From NCBI GenBank assembly GCA_964640175.1, contig CAZXFW010000012.1:1-64000 (forward strand): DNA of 64,000 bases, written 5' to 3'. Positions 53,056 through 61,485 of the stretch are shown here, piece after piece; position 1 is the first letter of the stretch; each line of letters opens with the position of its first letter. The translations under genes and the position numbers were made by a program. Origin of the DNA: JACKDX01 sp964640175 (lineage in GTDB: Bacteria; Myxococcota_A; Polyangia; Polyangiales; GCA-016699535). Below the pieces are notes generated by a model, which saw only the letters and a list, made by a program, of their open reading frames with translations, ran no database searches and was not told where the DNA came from.

Positions 53056-54351
53056 CTATAACTCCAGATCGGAACAGGTTAGCACCTTCAACGTTTGTGG
53101 ATCCTGTTCAGTAATGAGATACTCTTGATCCGTCGAACGTCCAGGCTCGCCAATCATCCAAGGTAAGATAGCTATCCTCTCACTCGCTGCCGCTTCGGCT
53201 GCCCGGGCAAATACGATTGAGCGCTGGACATCTGTTTGAGTTTGTGCTTGCATGCCAATGCTCTTCCACCCCAACTCTTCTAACAACGAACCTCGGCTTC
53301 CGAGATCATCGACCAGGTTCGCCAAAGAACGGATACCTCGAGCAACCTCCAATCCCGCTGTGTTGGCTTTCTCTAGCGCTTCTTCAGAGGTAAGATCTGG
53401 AGCATCTAAGACCAGAGGATACTGATGCAATGTTAGAATATCAATTTCCGGAGCGGTTTCAGCAATGACGCGCATGTCTTCGCCGTGCTCCCCTTGATAG
53501 CCCGCACCTCCCCAAGCAATGAGCTGGGAAGCTCCGGCTCGGCGAACAACTTCGCTCATGCGCTTGGCCCATGATGGCAATGGATTAGCCATGCCGCTGT
53601 CTGCATTGCAGGCAGCCACTTCGCACCGCGCTTCGTTGGTAATCTCCCAGGCAAAAATCGTGGGATCATTGCGGTAGGCACGCCCGTTGATAGAGTTTTC
53701 TCTATTGATCAGATAACTCACGTAGGCTATCTGGGCCCCAATCACAGGCTCGTGCCAATAGAATAACTCTCGTGGATAGCTTCCTTCAGAAGGCCATTGT
53801 TCTTGAGGAATGATCTCAGCCCACGCGTTCACAACATCGTGTGGGGATTCCGTAGCTCGCAGTGCCTGAGCAAGAACAGCACGCGCACCTCCAAAATCAT
53901 CCCAGTGATTGCTTAGCACCAGAATTAGACGAACGCCTTGGCGTGCAGCAATGTCTAATAATTGATCGAGTTTTTGAAAGCCTTCCTCTCTTAGCTCGCC
54001 TGTTTCATCGCGCAGAATTGCTGGATTTGTGCTACCTTCGACGCCTTCAAAAAAGCCATTGGTCCGAATTACAGGCCGGCCAAGCTCTTTGGCTTTATGC
54101 ATCACAGCGATGACTTCGTCCGTTCTGCCGAATCCAACATACTGCAAAAGAAAGTAACTATTGATGCCATTGGGCACCAGTGGCGTTTCGCCGAGGACAA
54201 ACTCGCCTGCGCTATTGAGCTTCACCACACTCCGCGAAGCGTCAAGCTGTGCAGATGTGTCCCCACACAAAGGAAAGCGCGTTTCTTCAGAGTCTAACGC
54301 ACAATTCACACCCAAACTCAACACGCAAAGGAGCCCTAATCCGATTTTAAT
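53056..54351 (-). CDS. GH5-family glycosidase, possible endo-beta-mannanase
   Basis: A TIM-barrel glycosidase of the GH5 type, about 431 aa. Barrel motifs: VPNGINSYFLLQY, RPVIRTNGFFEG, LILVLSNHWDDFGG, WEITNEARCE with the likely acid/base Glu240, ILTLHQYPL and SLLEELGWKS with the likely nucleophile. The only ordinary start is GTG at 54324, which leaves too little for a signal peptide. Reading back to the ATT at 54351 gives MKIGLGLLCVLSLGVNC, a good export signal with a cysteine at its end. A stop lies 11 codons further upstream. Mannan as substrate is inferred from the fold only. Confidence 0.7.
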   Translation of the reverse strand: MKIGLGLLCVLSLGVNCALDSEETRFPLCGDTSAQLDASRSVVKLNSAGEFVLGETPLVPNGINSYFLLQYVGFGRTDEVIAVMHKAKELGRPVIRTNGFFEGVEGSTNPAILRDETGELREEGFQKLDQLLDIAARQGVRLILVLSNHWDDFGGARAVLAQALRATESPHDVVNAWAEIIPQEQWPSEGSYPRELFYWHEPVIGAQIAYVSYLINRENSINGRAYRNDPTIFAWEITNEARCEVAACNADSGMANPLPSWAKRMSEVVRRAGASQLIAWGGAGYQGEHGEDMRVIAETAPEIDILTLHQYPLVLDAPDLTSEEALEKANTAGLEVARGIRSLANLVDDLGSRGSLLEELGWKSIGMQAQTQTDVQRSIVFARAAEAAASERIAILPWMIGEPGRSTDQEYLITEQDPQTLKVLTCSDLEL

Positions 54352-54902
54352 GCTGCTATCCAGTGTGCACCTCGTTCATGACCGCAAGAGCAGAGAGTAG
54401 TGATGCGCTTGAGATTAAGCAATGTTTGCTGTCGAGACACAGAATGATCGATGGCGTGCAGATAGTCTGCAAGCGTAAAGCCATCACGCCTTTTGGCGAG
54501 AGCTTGCGCACCGCTTCCTTCTTGAACGTTTCTACCACCGTTTCACCATCACTGACCACCTTCCTACGTGCTTTTAGCACCTTCTTGTGCGGTCCGCTTT
54601 TCGGGGTAAGGCTCACAACATCTAGATACTGCTTGCAAACTTGAAGCCTCCAATGTGAACACGTTGTTCACTAGTAAGGTACCCTCCAGCCTTCCGTTAC
54701 CCGAAGGTGCACTTACCTGTCAGGTGCGCGCAGCGGCGGAGGAGGTCCGCGAGCAAAAGCGCAGCGGAAACCGCCGCGTTAAGCAGCACCGATCAGATGA
54801 GAACAAAATCGACCGTCTGCGTTAGATAAGCCTACGAGACCTACACAGGACGCCTACCCGCCCTATGACAAGCACTTACAAGCGTAGAGCGGAGGGCTTG
54901 TG
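54352..54902. other. 551-bp gene-free stretch rich in inverted repeats
   Basis: No gene is supported here; open frames of 86 and 93 codons (54356-54616 minus, 54363-54644 plus) lack recognisable content. The right half holds several dyads: GTGAAC/GTTCAC (54655-54671), CCTTC/GAAGG (54690-54707), ACCTG/CAGGT (54715-54725), a nested hairpin GCGGCGG/CCGCCGC (54733-54777), and ACAAGC/GCTTGT (54878-54901), the last directly after higA. GTTAAGC (54778) and GTTAGAT (54821) resemble integron core sites, but no complete attC was found. Confidence 0.5.
54878..54901 (-). terminator. Hairpin just after higA
   Basis: ACAAGC (54878-54883) and GCTTGT (54896-54901) form a 6-bp stem with a 12-base loop immediately downstream of the higA stop. 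A second copy of ACAAGC at 54868 offers an alternative pairing. No T-run follows on the minus strand, so intrinsic termination is doubtful. Confidence 0.25.
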
Positions 54903-55166
54903 TTACGCGGCGCGCTTCTTACTGGCACGATCGAGATCGTAGGTGGCCTGAAGGTTCATCCACAACCTGGCCGATGTACCCAGCACTTCAGCGAGATCCA
55001 AAGCAGCCTCTGCGGTAACACCGCGTTTGCGGTGGATAAACTCGCTAAGCCTTGCTCGCGTCCAGCCGACTTTTTCTGCAAACTCAGTCTGTGTCATCCC
55101 AGCAGGCACCAGGAATTCTTCCAGCAGTATTTCGCCAGGATGAAAAGGATTGCGTGGCGCCTTCAT
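54903..55166 (-). CDS. higA: HigA-type antitoxin (XRE family)
   Basis: Antitoxin of a type II HigBA module, 87 aa. The helix-turn-helix is evident in TQTEFAEKVGWTRARLSEFIHRKRGVTAEAALDLAEVLG (about residues 22-60), and the start NPFHPGEILLEEFL is typical of HigA. It both neutralises HigB and represses its own operon in known systems. The ATG at 55166 has AGGAAGGA seven bases upstream; a GTG at 55172 is possible. The toxin gene upstream is broken, so the antitoxin may now be an orphan regulator. Confidence 0.88.
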   Translation of the reverse strand: MKAPRNPFHPGEILLEEFLVPAGMTQTEFAEKVGWTRARLSEFIHRKRGVTAEAALDLAEVLGTSARLWMNLQATYDLDRASKKRAA

Positions 55167-55187
55167 ATTCACATCCTTCCTGCTGCA

Positions 55188-55481
55188 TCACTTGTGGTAA
55201 TCCACAACTTGAACCTCAAAGGCATCACCCTGCTGCCAACGAAAGATGATTCGCCACTGTTGATTAATCCGAATGCCATGGAAGCCTTGCCAGTTGCCTT
55301 TAAGCAGCTCGAGACGATTGCCTGGTGGAATGCGCAAATCCTTGAGCTCGTGTGCGTCCCCCAAGCACAAAAGTTTTCGGCGCGTCGCGCGGTAGAGCTC
55401 GGGGGAGAAAGATCTCGTATATCAGGTTTGGCGATCTTCATACAAATCCTCCGCAAGTTTGTTGCCAAAGCTGCGTATCAC
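55188..55481 (-). pseudogene. higB: HigB toxin gene interrupted by a nonsense codon
   Basis: RelE/ParE-superfamily mRNA interferase. Read from the GTG at 55481 to the TGA at 55188 it would be 97 residues: VIRSFGNKLAEDLYEDRQT, then a stop at codon 20 (TGA at 55424-55422), then in the same frame YTRSFSPELYRATRRKLLCL and the conserved core LRIPPGNRLELLKGNWQG, RINQQWRIIFRW and VDYHK. Homologues usually have Arg or Lys at the stop position, so a single CGA to TGA change explains it. The 22-bp gap to higA is normal. The downstream part alone (from TTG 55370) lacks the N-terminal helix. Confidence 0.82.
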
Positions 55482-55535
55482 TTTATCAGTATACGATAAA
55501 ACAGTAATTTCAGCAAGCTCACGAAGAGCCTCTCC

Positions 55536-56855
55536 TCATTCGTTGGCGTCTTCGAGCCCCGCTAATAACTGGAGCAACGCATCGGCTCGAATGCCGTACG
55601 TGTACCCTTGGCTCAGCCGATCATCGCCCCGAATTCCCGTCACCAACGCACCCAGGGTTGCCGAGTGAACTCCCACCACCAGCCCCGAAGTATTAAACAC
55701 CGGGCTGCCTCCTGCGGAGGAAGGAAGTACCGTCGCGTACTCAATAAGCTCCAAAGGCATGTGATCTTTAGTGGGGGACTGATACACCCGCTGAGCACTC
55801 GCGGCATACACCTGAGCTCCATAACAACTCTGGCGTACGGTTTCTCCTGTCATGCCAAAAAGCCACAGTCGCTCGTGTTTGCTCAGAGAATCCAGATGTT
55901 GCACTCCTGCAAGCGCAACTTGATCAAGCACGCCGCGATCAATCTGCACAATGCCGACATCTGCAGAAGGCTCAATTCCCTCTAACATAAATCCTGGATG
56001 CCTCCACATACGAACGATGGCTGCTTGGATGCCGTTTTTTTCATCGCACGATGTCGCCTGAAATTTGGACCCACGTTGAGCCGCTTTTTCGATAGCCACG
56101 AGACAGTGCGCCGCCGTTGCAAGCAAATCCGGACGAACTGCAAACGCTGTGCATACCGCCCGTTCTTGCCCTTCAGAGGGTTGTTCAACCAACGCATACA
56201 GTGCGCGTTGAAATTGCATTTTAATTTCTTCAGCGCTCATCGCTCCGACATTCGCAACGCTCACGCCGCCTTGAACATCCACGGAAGTCCGATTGGAGCC
56301 ATGTCGTGCTCGAAACACAAACCACGCCCCGAGACCCACAAAGACCAACACCACCATCAGCCACAACCACGCCTTAGAAAACGTTTGCTTTCTTGAAGGG
56401 GCCTCAGAAAGAGGCCGCTCACTGGGCAACGCTTCTTTAGGACTCCTGTCTATGGCGATGGTGGGTGCATCCACATCGTAGGCACCGGAGAGTTCCTCTT
56501 CGGTGTGAAGTCCGTGCGTTACTTCCGCCTCAGGATCACCAGCGTTTTCCACAATTTCCACCGTAGCCCTGGGTCCACCCACTCCAAACTCGATCTCATC
56601 GCCATGGCTCAGTCGTACTTCCTGGATGGGTTGCCCATTCACCAGCGTTCCATTGCGGCTACCCACATCCACAAGAATGTATTCTTCACCGTTTTGCCGG
56701 ATCTCCGCGTGGCGCCCAGAGGCATCCAAATCACCTTTGGGATCAAATGCCACGTCACTGCCTGGAAGACGTCCAATGCGTATCACAGGTTGGTCAAAGC
56801 CGAGAACGCGGCCTGCATGAACTCCAAACGTTTGTCGAAGTCGCAGCATCGCCAT
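55536..56855 (-). CDS. FHA-domain membrane protein with trypsin-like protease domain
   Basis: A 439-aa protein. The N-terminal FHA domain (about 10-100; IRIGRLPGSDVAFD, GRHAEIR, SRNGTLVNG) binds phosphothreonine. A linker and one membrane helix (about 165-183, AWLWLMVVLVFVGLGAWFVF) follow, then an S1-type protease domain outside the membrane (about 215-435) with His in ATAAHCL, Asp in ADVGIVQI and Ser in SAGGSPVF. It thus joins a cytoplasmic phospho-sensor to an outside protease. It follows the PP2C gene by 5 bp. Confidence 0.87.
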   Translation of the reverse strand: MAMLRLRQTFGVHAGRVLGFDQPVIRIGRLPGSDVAFDPKGDLDASGRHAEIRQNGEEYILVDVGSRNGTLVNGQPIQEVRLSHGDEIEFGVGGPRATVEIVENAGDPEAEVTHGLHTEEELSGAYDVDAPTIAIDRSPKEALPSERPLSEAPSRKQTFSKAWLWLMVVLVFVGLGAWFVFRARHGSNRTSVDVQGGVSVANVGAMSAEEIKMQFQRALYALVEQPSEGQERAVCTAFAVRPDLLATAAHCLVAIEKAAQRGSKFQATSCDEKNGIQAAIVRMWRHPGFMLEGIEPSADVGIVQIDRGVLDQVALAGVQHLDSLSKHERLWLFGMTGETVRQSCYGAQVYAASAQRVYQSPTKDHMPLELIEYATVLPSSAGGSPVFNTSGLVVGVHSATLGALVTGIRGDDRLSQGYTYGIRADALLQLLAGLEDANE

Positions 56856-56860
56856 AGTCC

Positions 56861-58531
56861 TTAGGGCACGATCACCGACGCATCGGAGTGCTCCATATCA
56901 CTTTCTTCTTTTGTTCTTGCACTGAGTGCGCCGCTTGGCAAATTGAGTAAAACTTCCGTGCTTATCCCAGGCTTGATCGTGACCAGTGCGTTAACAATCA
57001 CATCCCCATTGCTTCGAGCTTCAAATTGGTATGCCCCTGGTGGAAATAACAAACTTAAGTCCTCGTGGACAGGTAGTTCGCCATAACGCTCACCATCCAC
57101 AAACAAGAGCGCGCCCTCCGCATCTGTCCTTACACGCACCTCTACCAATTCCGAAGTTGATTCCTCCGGCTTTAGAACGTCCCCGTCGGCCTCTGTCGAG
57201 GACAGTCGCCGGCCAAACAATACGCCCAGATTAGGTTGGGAACCAAGCCATGCTGCAAATCCACCCGCAAACATCAAAACGATGCTAAGAAGCCCCAAAA
57301 ACAGAACTTGCTGAAATAAACTCCAAGGCTTGGACGTGCTGGCTGCACTCTCCGCCAGGATGCTCTCGCCAGAAGATCCGCCGCCCACAGGCACCTTACG
57401 CGTCGGAGGGACACCTTCGCGTTCTTGGTCAGGAGGTAGGGGGTACTGTTGATACGCAGCTTCTTCGTGAGGTTGTGCCGGCTGAAGACCTGCCCCCGAA
57501 AAATCAGCCACCACTGCGGTGACATTGTCATGGCCTCCACAGGTGTGTGCATGACGAATCAACCTCTCACACGCGATCTGAGGATTGGGTTCATGTATGA
57601 GAACCTCTTCAATTACTTCATCTGCAACCAACCCGGAAAGTCCATCCGAACACAGCAAAAGCCGATCGTTGCGCCTAAGCCGAAGAAACGTCAGATCGAT
57701 TTGCACTTCTTCTGTCGTACCCAACGCTTGCAAGATGATGTTTGAATGCTCAAAGGCTTCTGCCTCTTCTTTCGTGAGTTGCCCCGCTTCCAATAGCTGA
57801 TTCACCAAGGACTGATCTTTGGTGATGGGTCTGAGCTTGCTATTGCGCAACACATACGCACGGCTGTCACCCACCTGCGCCACAAACAACGTATCGTCTA
57901 TCAACCCTGCCATCGTCGCCGTGGTGCCCATGCCATGGCGGTGACGGTTTGCACTTGCTTCCTGAAAAATCTTCTCACCGGCGCGCGACATGGCTTTGAC
58001 CAGTCGGTTGGCGAACATATCGCGGCCCACAGGCGCTGGGGCGGCTTGCATGTACTCGTAGATGATGTCTACGGCCATTTGGCTGGCAATCTCACCCGCA
58101 GCAGCACCACCCATGCCGTCACAGACCGCAAAAATGCTCCCTTTAAGGCCTATGGAGTGGGCTCGGAGCAGAGGATCTTGCAGGGCTCTGACTCCACGGC
58201 TCAAGTCAGCAATGATCCAATTGTCCTCATTGTGCTCCCGTACAAGGCCTACGTCCGTTGCACCAAACACATGAACACGAATGCCAGACGCAGTGTCTGA
58301 TCCGATACGTCGATCTGCCGTGTTTTTGGTGCGTTGCAAATCCTCGTCAAAAGGCTCTGGCCTCAGCGTTTCTGCACCCGTCTCACCGGCATCGGCAAGC
58401 AACCCTCCCCGATGCGCATCAATGAGTGTATCTCTTTCATCCCGCACATCGGCTGTGTCATGCAGCGATCGATCGGCAGTGGCCTCCCCCGTAGTACCGG
58501 TAGGCAACCCTTCACGCTCGTCATCAGGCAT
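56861..58531 (-). CDS. PP2C-family protein phosphatase with membrane anchor and PEGA-like tail
   Basis: A 556-aa protein. A disordered acidic start (1-90) precedes the PP2C domain (about 92-345): DVGLVREHNEDN, AVCDGMGGAAAGE, QVGDSRAYVLR, LLLCSDGLSG and HDNVTAVV, with the metal-binding aspartates present. Then a linker, one membrane helix (about 412-432) and a C-terminal PEGA-like domain (about 470-535, TDAEGALLFVDGERYGELPV). It would remove phosphates from Ser/Thr inside the cell. It sits 2 bp after the double-FHA gene and just before the FHA-protease gene. Confidence 0.9.
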   Translation of the reverse strand: MPDDEREGLPTGTTGEATADRSLHDTADVRDERDTLIDAHRGGLLADAGETGAETLRPEPFDEDLQRTKNTADRRIGSDTASGIRVHVFGATDVGLVREHNEDNWIIADLSRGVRALQDPLLRAHSIGLKGSIFAVCDGMGGAAAGEIASQMAVDIIYEYMQAAPAPVGRDMFANRLVKAMSRAGEKIFQEASANRHRHGMGTTATMAGLIDDTLFVAQVGDSRAYVLRNSKLRPITKDQSLVNQLLEAGQLTKEEAEAFEHSNIILQALGTTEEVQIDLTFLRLRRNDRLLLCSDGLSGLVADEVIEEVLIHEPNPQIACERLIRHAHTCGGHDNVTAVVADFSGAGLQPAQPHEEAAYQQYPLPPDQEREGVPPTRKVPVGGGSSGESILAESAASTSKPWSLFQQVLFLGLLSIVLMFAGGFAAWLGSQPNLGVLFGRRLSSTEADGDVLKPEESTSELVEVRVRTDAEGALLFVDGERYGELPVHEDLSLLFPPGAYQFEARSNGDVIVNALVTIKPGISTEVLLNLPSGALSARTKEESDMEHSDASVIVP

Positions 58532-58533
58532 CG

Positions 58534-59460
58534 TTAGGCATGCCTTTCCGCATCCAAACTGACATGGCTCTCAAAACGGAACAGTTGACGCCCCATGCGG
58601 ATCTGGTCTCCTGACTGTAATTTATGTTCGACACGTATACGCAGGCCAGTGCCATTGGATGATCCGAGATCATACAAGGAAAAGCTCCCGGTCGTCCTGT
58701 CTCTTACAATTGCCGCATGCCGACGTGAAAGAAAAGGATCATCTGTGAATACAATGTCGCCGCTTTCCCTACCTAACACCGTCTCATCCCTATAGAGGGT
58801 GTACACATCGCGGCCCACGCCTTCTGTGGTATACTGCACAAGCCGCGCAGGCCGGGGAACTTCCGGCGTACCAAATACTCTGACGCCTTGCTGAAAGGCA
58901 GCCCCCAATGGCTGAACTTCGGGTAATAGCTCCAACCGAAGCACCTGTTGCCCAATGAGAACAGTATCTCCATGATTCAGTGGGACCGGATCGGTAATGC
59001 GGATATACACACCATTAACGCTATCCAGATCAATCACATAGTAATCATCTAAACGCCGCTGAAACCTCGCATGCCGCACAGACAAGAAGGGATCATCGGC
59101 AAACACAACGTCGCCTTCCAGCCGCCCGATATCCGTCTGTTCTTGATCCAAAGAAAGCTTGGCCCCATCACTTCCATTGGACTCCAAGCAAACCAAACAC
59201 GTGTCATGATACGAAGGCGTTGCATTGCTTTTTAGCCCGGGCATCGCATCGTCACCTAAAAGACGCATGCCACAATGCTTGCAAAACCTCATGTGAGCTG
59301 CGCTTTTTTCGCCACAGCCATCACACCGCAACTGTGCAGATATCTCTACCCCACCCTGTTTGGGATAAGGAGGCAGAGGGTGCTCCTCACCTGGATACAC
59401 GTCATGTGTGGGATCAATTCTATGAGCAAAGCTCTCGTCTCTCGTCGTTCGGTCTTGCAT
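58534..59460 (-). CDS. Zinc-ribbon protein with two FHA domains
   Basis: A 308-aa soluble protein. After an acidic start comes a zinc ribbon (CDGCGEKSAAHMRFCKHCG, about 46-64), then FHA domain 1 (about 95-180; IGRLEGDVVFADDPFLSVRHARF) and FHA domain 2 (about 215-295; LGRESGDIVFTDDPFLSRRHAAIV, SSNGTGLRI). It has no enzyme domain, so it is likely a phosphothreonine-reading adaptor for an unseen kinase. First gene of the three-gene signalling operon. Confidence 0.87.
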   Translation of the reverse strand: MQDRTTRDESFAHRIDPTHDVYPGEEHPLPPYPKQGGVEISAQLRCDGCGEKSAAHMRFCKHCGMRLLGDDAMPGLKSNATPSYHDTCLVCLESNGSDGAKLSLDQEQTDIGRLEGDVVFADDPFLSVRHARFQRRLDDYYVIDLDSVNGVYIRITDPVPLNHGDTVLIGQQVLRLELLPEVQPLGAAFQQGVRVFGTPEVPRPARLVQYTTEGVGRDVYTLYRDETVLGRESGDIVFTDDPFLSRRHAAIVRDRTTGSFSLYDLGSSNGTGLRIRVEHKLQSGDQIRMGRQLFRFESHVSLDAERHA

Positions 59461-59540
59461 AAGGCGGCCTAGTGGAACCCCGTCCTGAGTAAATCGTCAA
59501 GAATAATCCGTGAAAGTGAACAAGAACGGCTCATCCCTGG

Positions 59541-59559
59541 CCCCTTGGGCACCCCAAGG
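59541..59559. promoter_or_regulatory. Perfect 8-bp hairpin in the gap before the acidic-protein gene
   Basis: CCCTTGGG (59541-59548) and CCCAAGGG (59552-59559) are perfect complements around a 3-base loop. No T-run follows on either strand, so it is not a classical terminator. It could be an operator or a transcript hairpin for either divergent gene. Confidence 0.4.
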
Positions 59560-59690
59560 GTCACAAAAAGTGAATTTCATAGCTATTTTAGACCCTTTTT
59601 TGTGCATCGGCGGATCACCCCCTCCCCCCTCACATGGGTCCCTATGCCTCCCTTTAAACGCCTTTTCGTGGCTAGAGAGTGGCAATACTG

Positions 59691-59719
59691 TTGACAGCGT
59701 CCGTAACCTTGATCTATCG
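59691..59719 (+). promoter_or_regulatory. Candidate promoter of the acidic-protein gene
   Basis: Perfect TTGACA (59691-59696), a 17-base spacer, then CTATCG (59714-59719), a weak -10. Transcription would start within a few bases of the ATG at 59729, which has no ribosome site, so the message may be leaderless. Confidence 0.3.
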
Positions 59720-59728
59720 GGTGCCGAC

Positions 59729-60157
59729 ATGGAAATCATTCTTGACCGACGTGCCCTTAAACAAATTCGCCTTTCGGCAACCGACGCCATTGAAGAAAAT
59801 GACACCGAAACCTTGCGAGAAGACATTCACGATGCCTTTTCCGAGGAACAGGTCGAAGAAATTGAACGCCGTATCGATGGTGGAGATTTCTACGAGCTAC
59901 TGTCAGAGCTCATCGACGAGTGGTCTGGAGACGATGTCGATGAATTGCTGGAGTTAATCGAGGCCCAGCTGTCAGAGGCGGGTATGGAACTGAAATACGC
60001 CACTGACGAATACGAAGAAGAAGAGGAAGAAGAAGACGACGAGCCGCCCGCCGATGAAGAGGACGACGTCATCGAAGATGATGCCGACCTTGACTTGGAC
60101 GATGACGACGATGATAACGACAAAGAGTCCGAGGAAGATACAGAAGACGACCTCTAG
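59729..60157 (+). CDS. Highly acidic protein of unknown function
   Basis: A 142-aa protein, soluble, with no recognised domain. The first 90 residues look alpha-helical (LRALKQIRLS-type start, then DAFSEEQVEEIERRIDGGDFYELLSELIDEW). The last 50 are almost entirely Asp and Glu, including DDDDDD. The pI must be very low. Such tails can act as nucleic-acid mimics, chaperone-like or anti-DNA-binding modules, but nothing here proves that. I use the ATG at 59729; an in-frame frame from 59510 would add 73 residues across the hairpin. Confidence 0.65.
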   Translation: MEIILDRRALKQIRLSATDAIEENDTETLREDIHDAFSEEQVEEIERRIDGGDFYELLSELIDEWSGDDVDELLELIEAQLSEAGMELKYATDEYEEEEEEEDDEPPADEEDDVIEDDADLDLDDDDDDNDKESEEDTEDDL

Positions 60158-60175
60158 AGCGACGTATGTCGTTTT
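60158..60175 (+). terminator. Possible weak terminator after the acidic-protein gene
   Basis: AGCGAC (60158-60163) pairs with GTCGTT (60168-60173) around a 4-base loop, including one G-U pair, and the 3' side runs into four T residues. The stem is short. Confidence 0.3.
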
Positions 60176-60220
60176 CAGCGGGCATCTTTTTTATGGCATC
60201 CAAGCAGTGTCTACCTATCC

Positions 60221-60293
<73 letters not shown>

Positions 60294-60396
60294 CTGTTTG
60301 TCTACTGCCTAGAACCCAAAACCTTTGCGCCAATTCGAAAAAGGCGCACCAGGACGATGGTGGCCCAAGCGTAAAAGCCGTAGTAGATAGCGCTCA

Positions 60397-61485
60397 ATGG
60401 GATTTACCAAAACGATTCCTCCAATTGGCGCCAGCCCTGGCACGCTTTCTATCGCTGAAGGAGCTCCGCCGCCTCGTATCAGCGTCACCCTCTACAGTGA
60501 ACACACCATTGAAGAACGCGCTGTCTACGATCTGGAAGAGCTGGTGAGTATTCCCCATCAACCCATCAAAGCATGGGTCGATATCCAAGGCACAGGCGAT
60601 GAAGACATCCTGCGTCGTATTGGAGAAATTTTCTCCCTACATCGGCTTGTCCTGGAAGACATCGTGAGTGTGCCTCAACGACCAAAGAGTGAAGTGTATG
60701 ATAACCACCATTTGCTCATCACCCGCATACTCACCTTGCCTACGAATGACACGCTCGATGTAGAACAAATGAGCACTGTGGTAGGCGCGAACTATGTACT
60801 GACCTTTCAAGAAAAGTATGGAAGCATTCTTAACCCTGTACGAACTCGCTTACGCAAGGGGCCGGGGCTTATCCGCAACGCAGGCCCCGATTATCTCGCC
60901 CATGGGATCTTGGATACCGTGATTGACGCGTATTATCCGATCCTGGAGACCTTAGGCGACAGCCTTGAGCACCTTGAAGACCGGGTCATGGAAAGGCCCT
61001 CGGCAAAAACGCTCCAGCGCCTTACCACCATCAGACACATCTTATTGCAACTTCGACGCACCCTCTGGCCACAAAGAGAAGCTGTCCAGCACATCTTACG
61101 TGAGGGCCAGCCCATGATCAGCGCGCAATCACGGGTGTATTTTCGCGACACTCTCGATCATTGCGTGCAAGTCACGGAAGCCACCGAATCGTATCGTGAA
61201 CTCGTCCAAAGCTTAATGAACACATACCTTTCCATGCTTACTCAGAAAACCAACGAAGTCATGCAGGTTTTGACCATCATCGCCACCATTTTCATTCCGC
61301 TGACGTTTCTCACAAGTGTCTATGGCATGAACTTTCACCATATGCCCGAACTTATGGTGCCGTGGGCCTACCCCGTATTGATTGGTTTAATGACACTCAT
61401 TGGCATTGGCATGCTGGTGTACTTCAGGCGGCGCGGCTGGCTCGGCTCGAATGATACAGATACGAAAGACGACAACTTCGATTAG
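60397..61485 (+). CDS. corA: CorA-type magnesium/cobalt channel
   Basis: Pentameric divalent-cation channel, 362 aa. The N-terminal cytoplasmic domain (about 1-300, with long helices such as DSLEHLEDRVMERPSAKTLQRL) leads to two C-terminal membrane helices (about 295-320 and 328-348). The signature YGMNFHHMPEL sits between them. It is likely the Mg2+ uptake route. It overlaps the convergent LOG gene by 4 bases. Confidence 0.94.
   Translation: MGFTKTIPPIGASPGTLSIAEGAPPPRISVTLYSEHTIEERAVYDLEELVSIPHQPIKAWVDIQGTGDEDILRRIGEIFSLHRLVLEDIVSVPQRPKSEVYDNHHLLITRILTLPTNDTLDVEQMSTVVGANYVLTFQEKYGSILNPVRTRLRKGPGLIRNAGPDYLAHGILDTVIDAYYPILETLGDSLEHLEDRVMERPSAKTLQRLTTIRHILLQLRRTLWPQREAVQHILREGQPMISAQSRVYFRDTLDHCVQVTEATESYRELVQSLMNTYLSMLTQKTNEVMQVLTIIATIFIPLTFLTSVYGMNFHHMPELMVPWAYPVLIGLMTLIGIGMLVYFRRRGWLGSNDTDTKDDNFD

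Noticed and set aside
54356..54644. Two overlapping frames of 86 and 93 codons in the repeat-rich gap
   Set aside because: Neither shows a recognisable domain, and they overlap on opposite strands.
54778..54827. GTTAAGC and GTTAGAT as a complete integron attC site
   Set aside because: The partner R'' core and paired L boxes were not found at the right spacing; kept only as a weak hint.
55169..55468. 99-codon frame over the HigB region
   Set aside because: It is an out-of-frame shadow of the broken toxin gene; the conserved HigB core is in the other frame.
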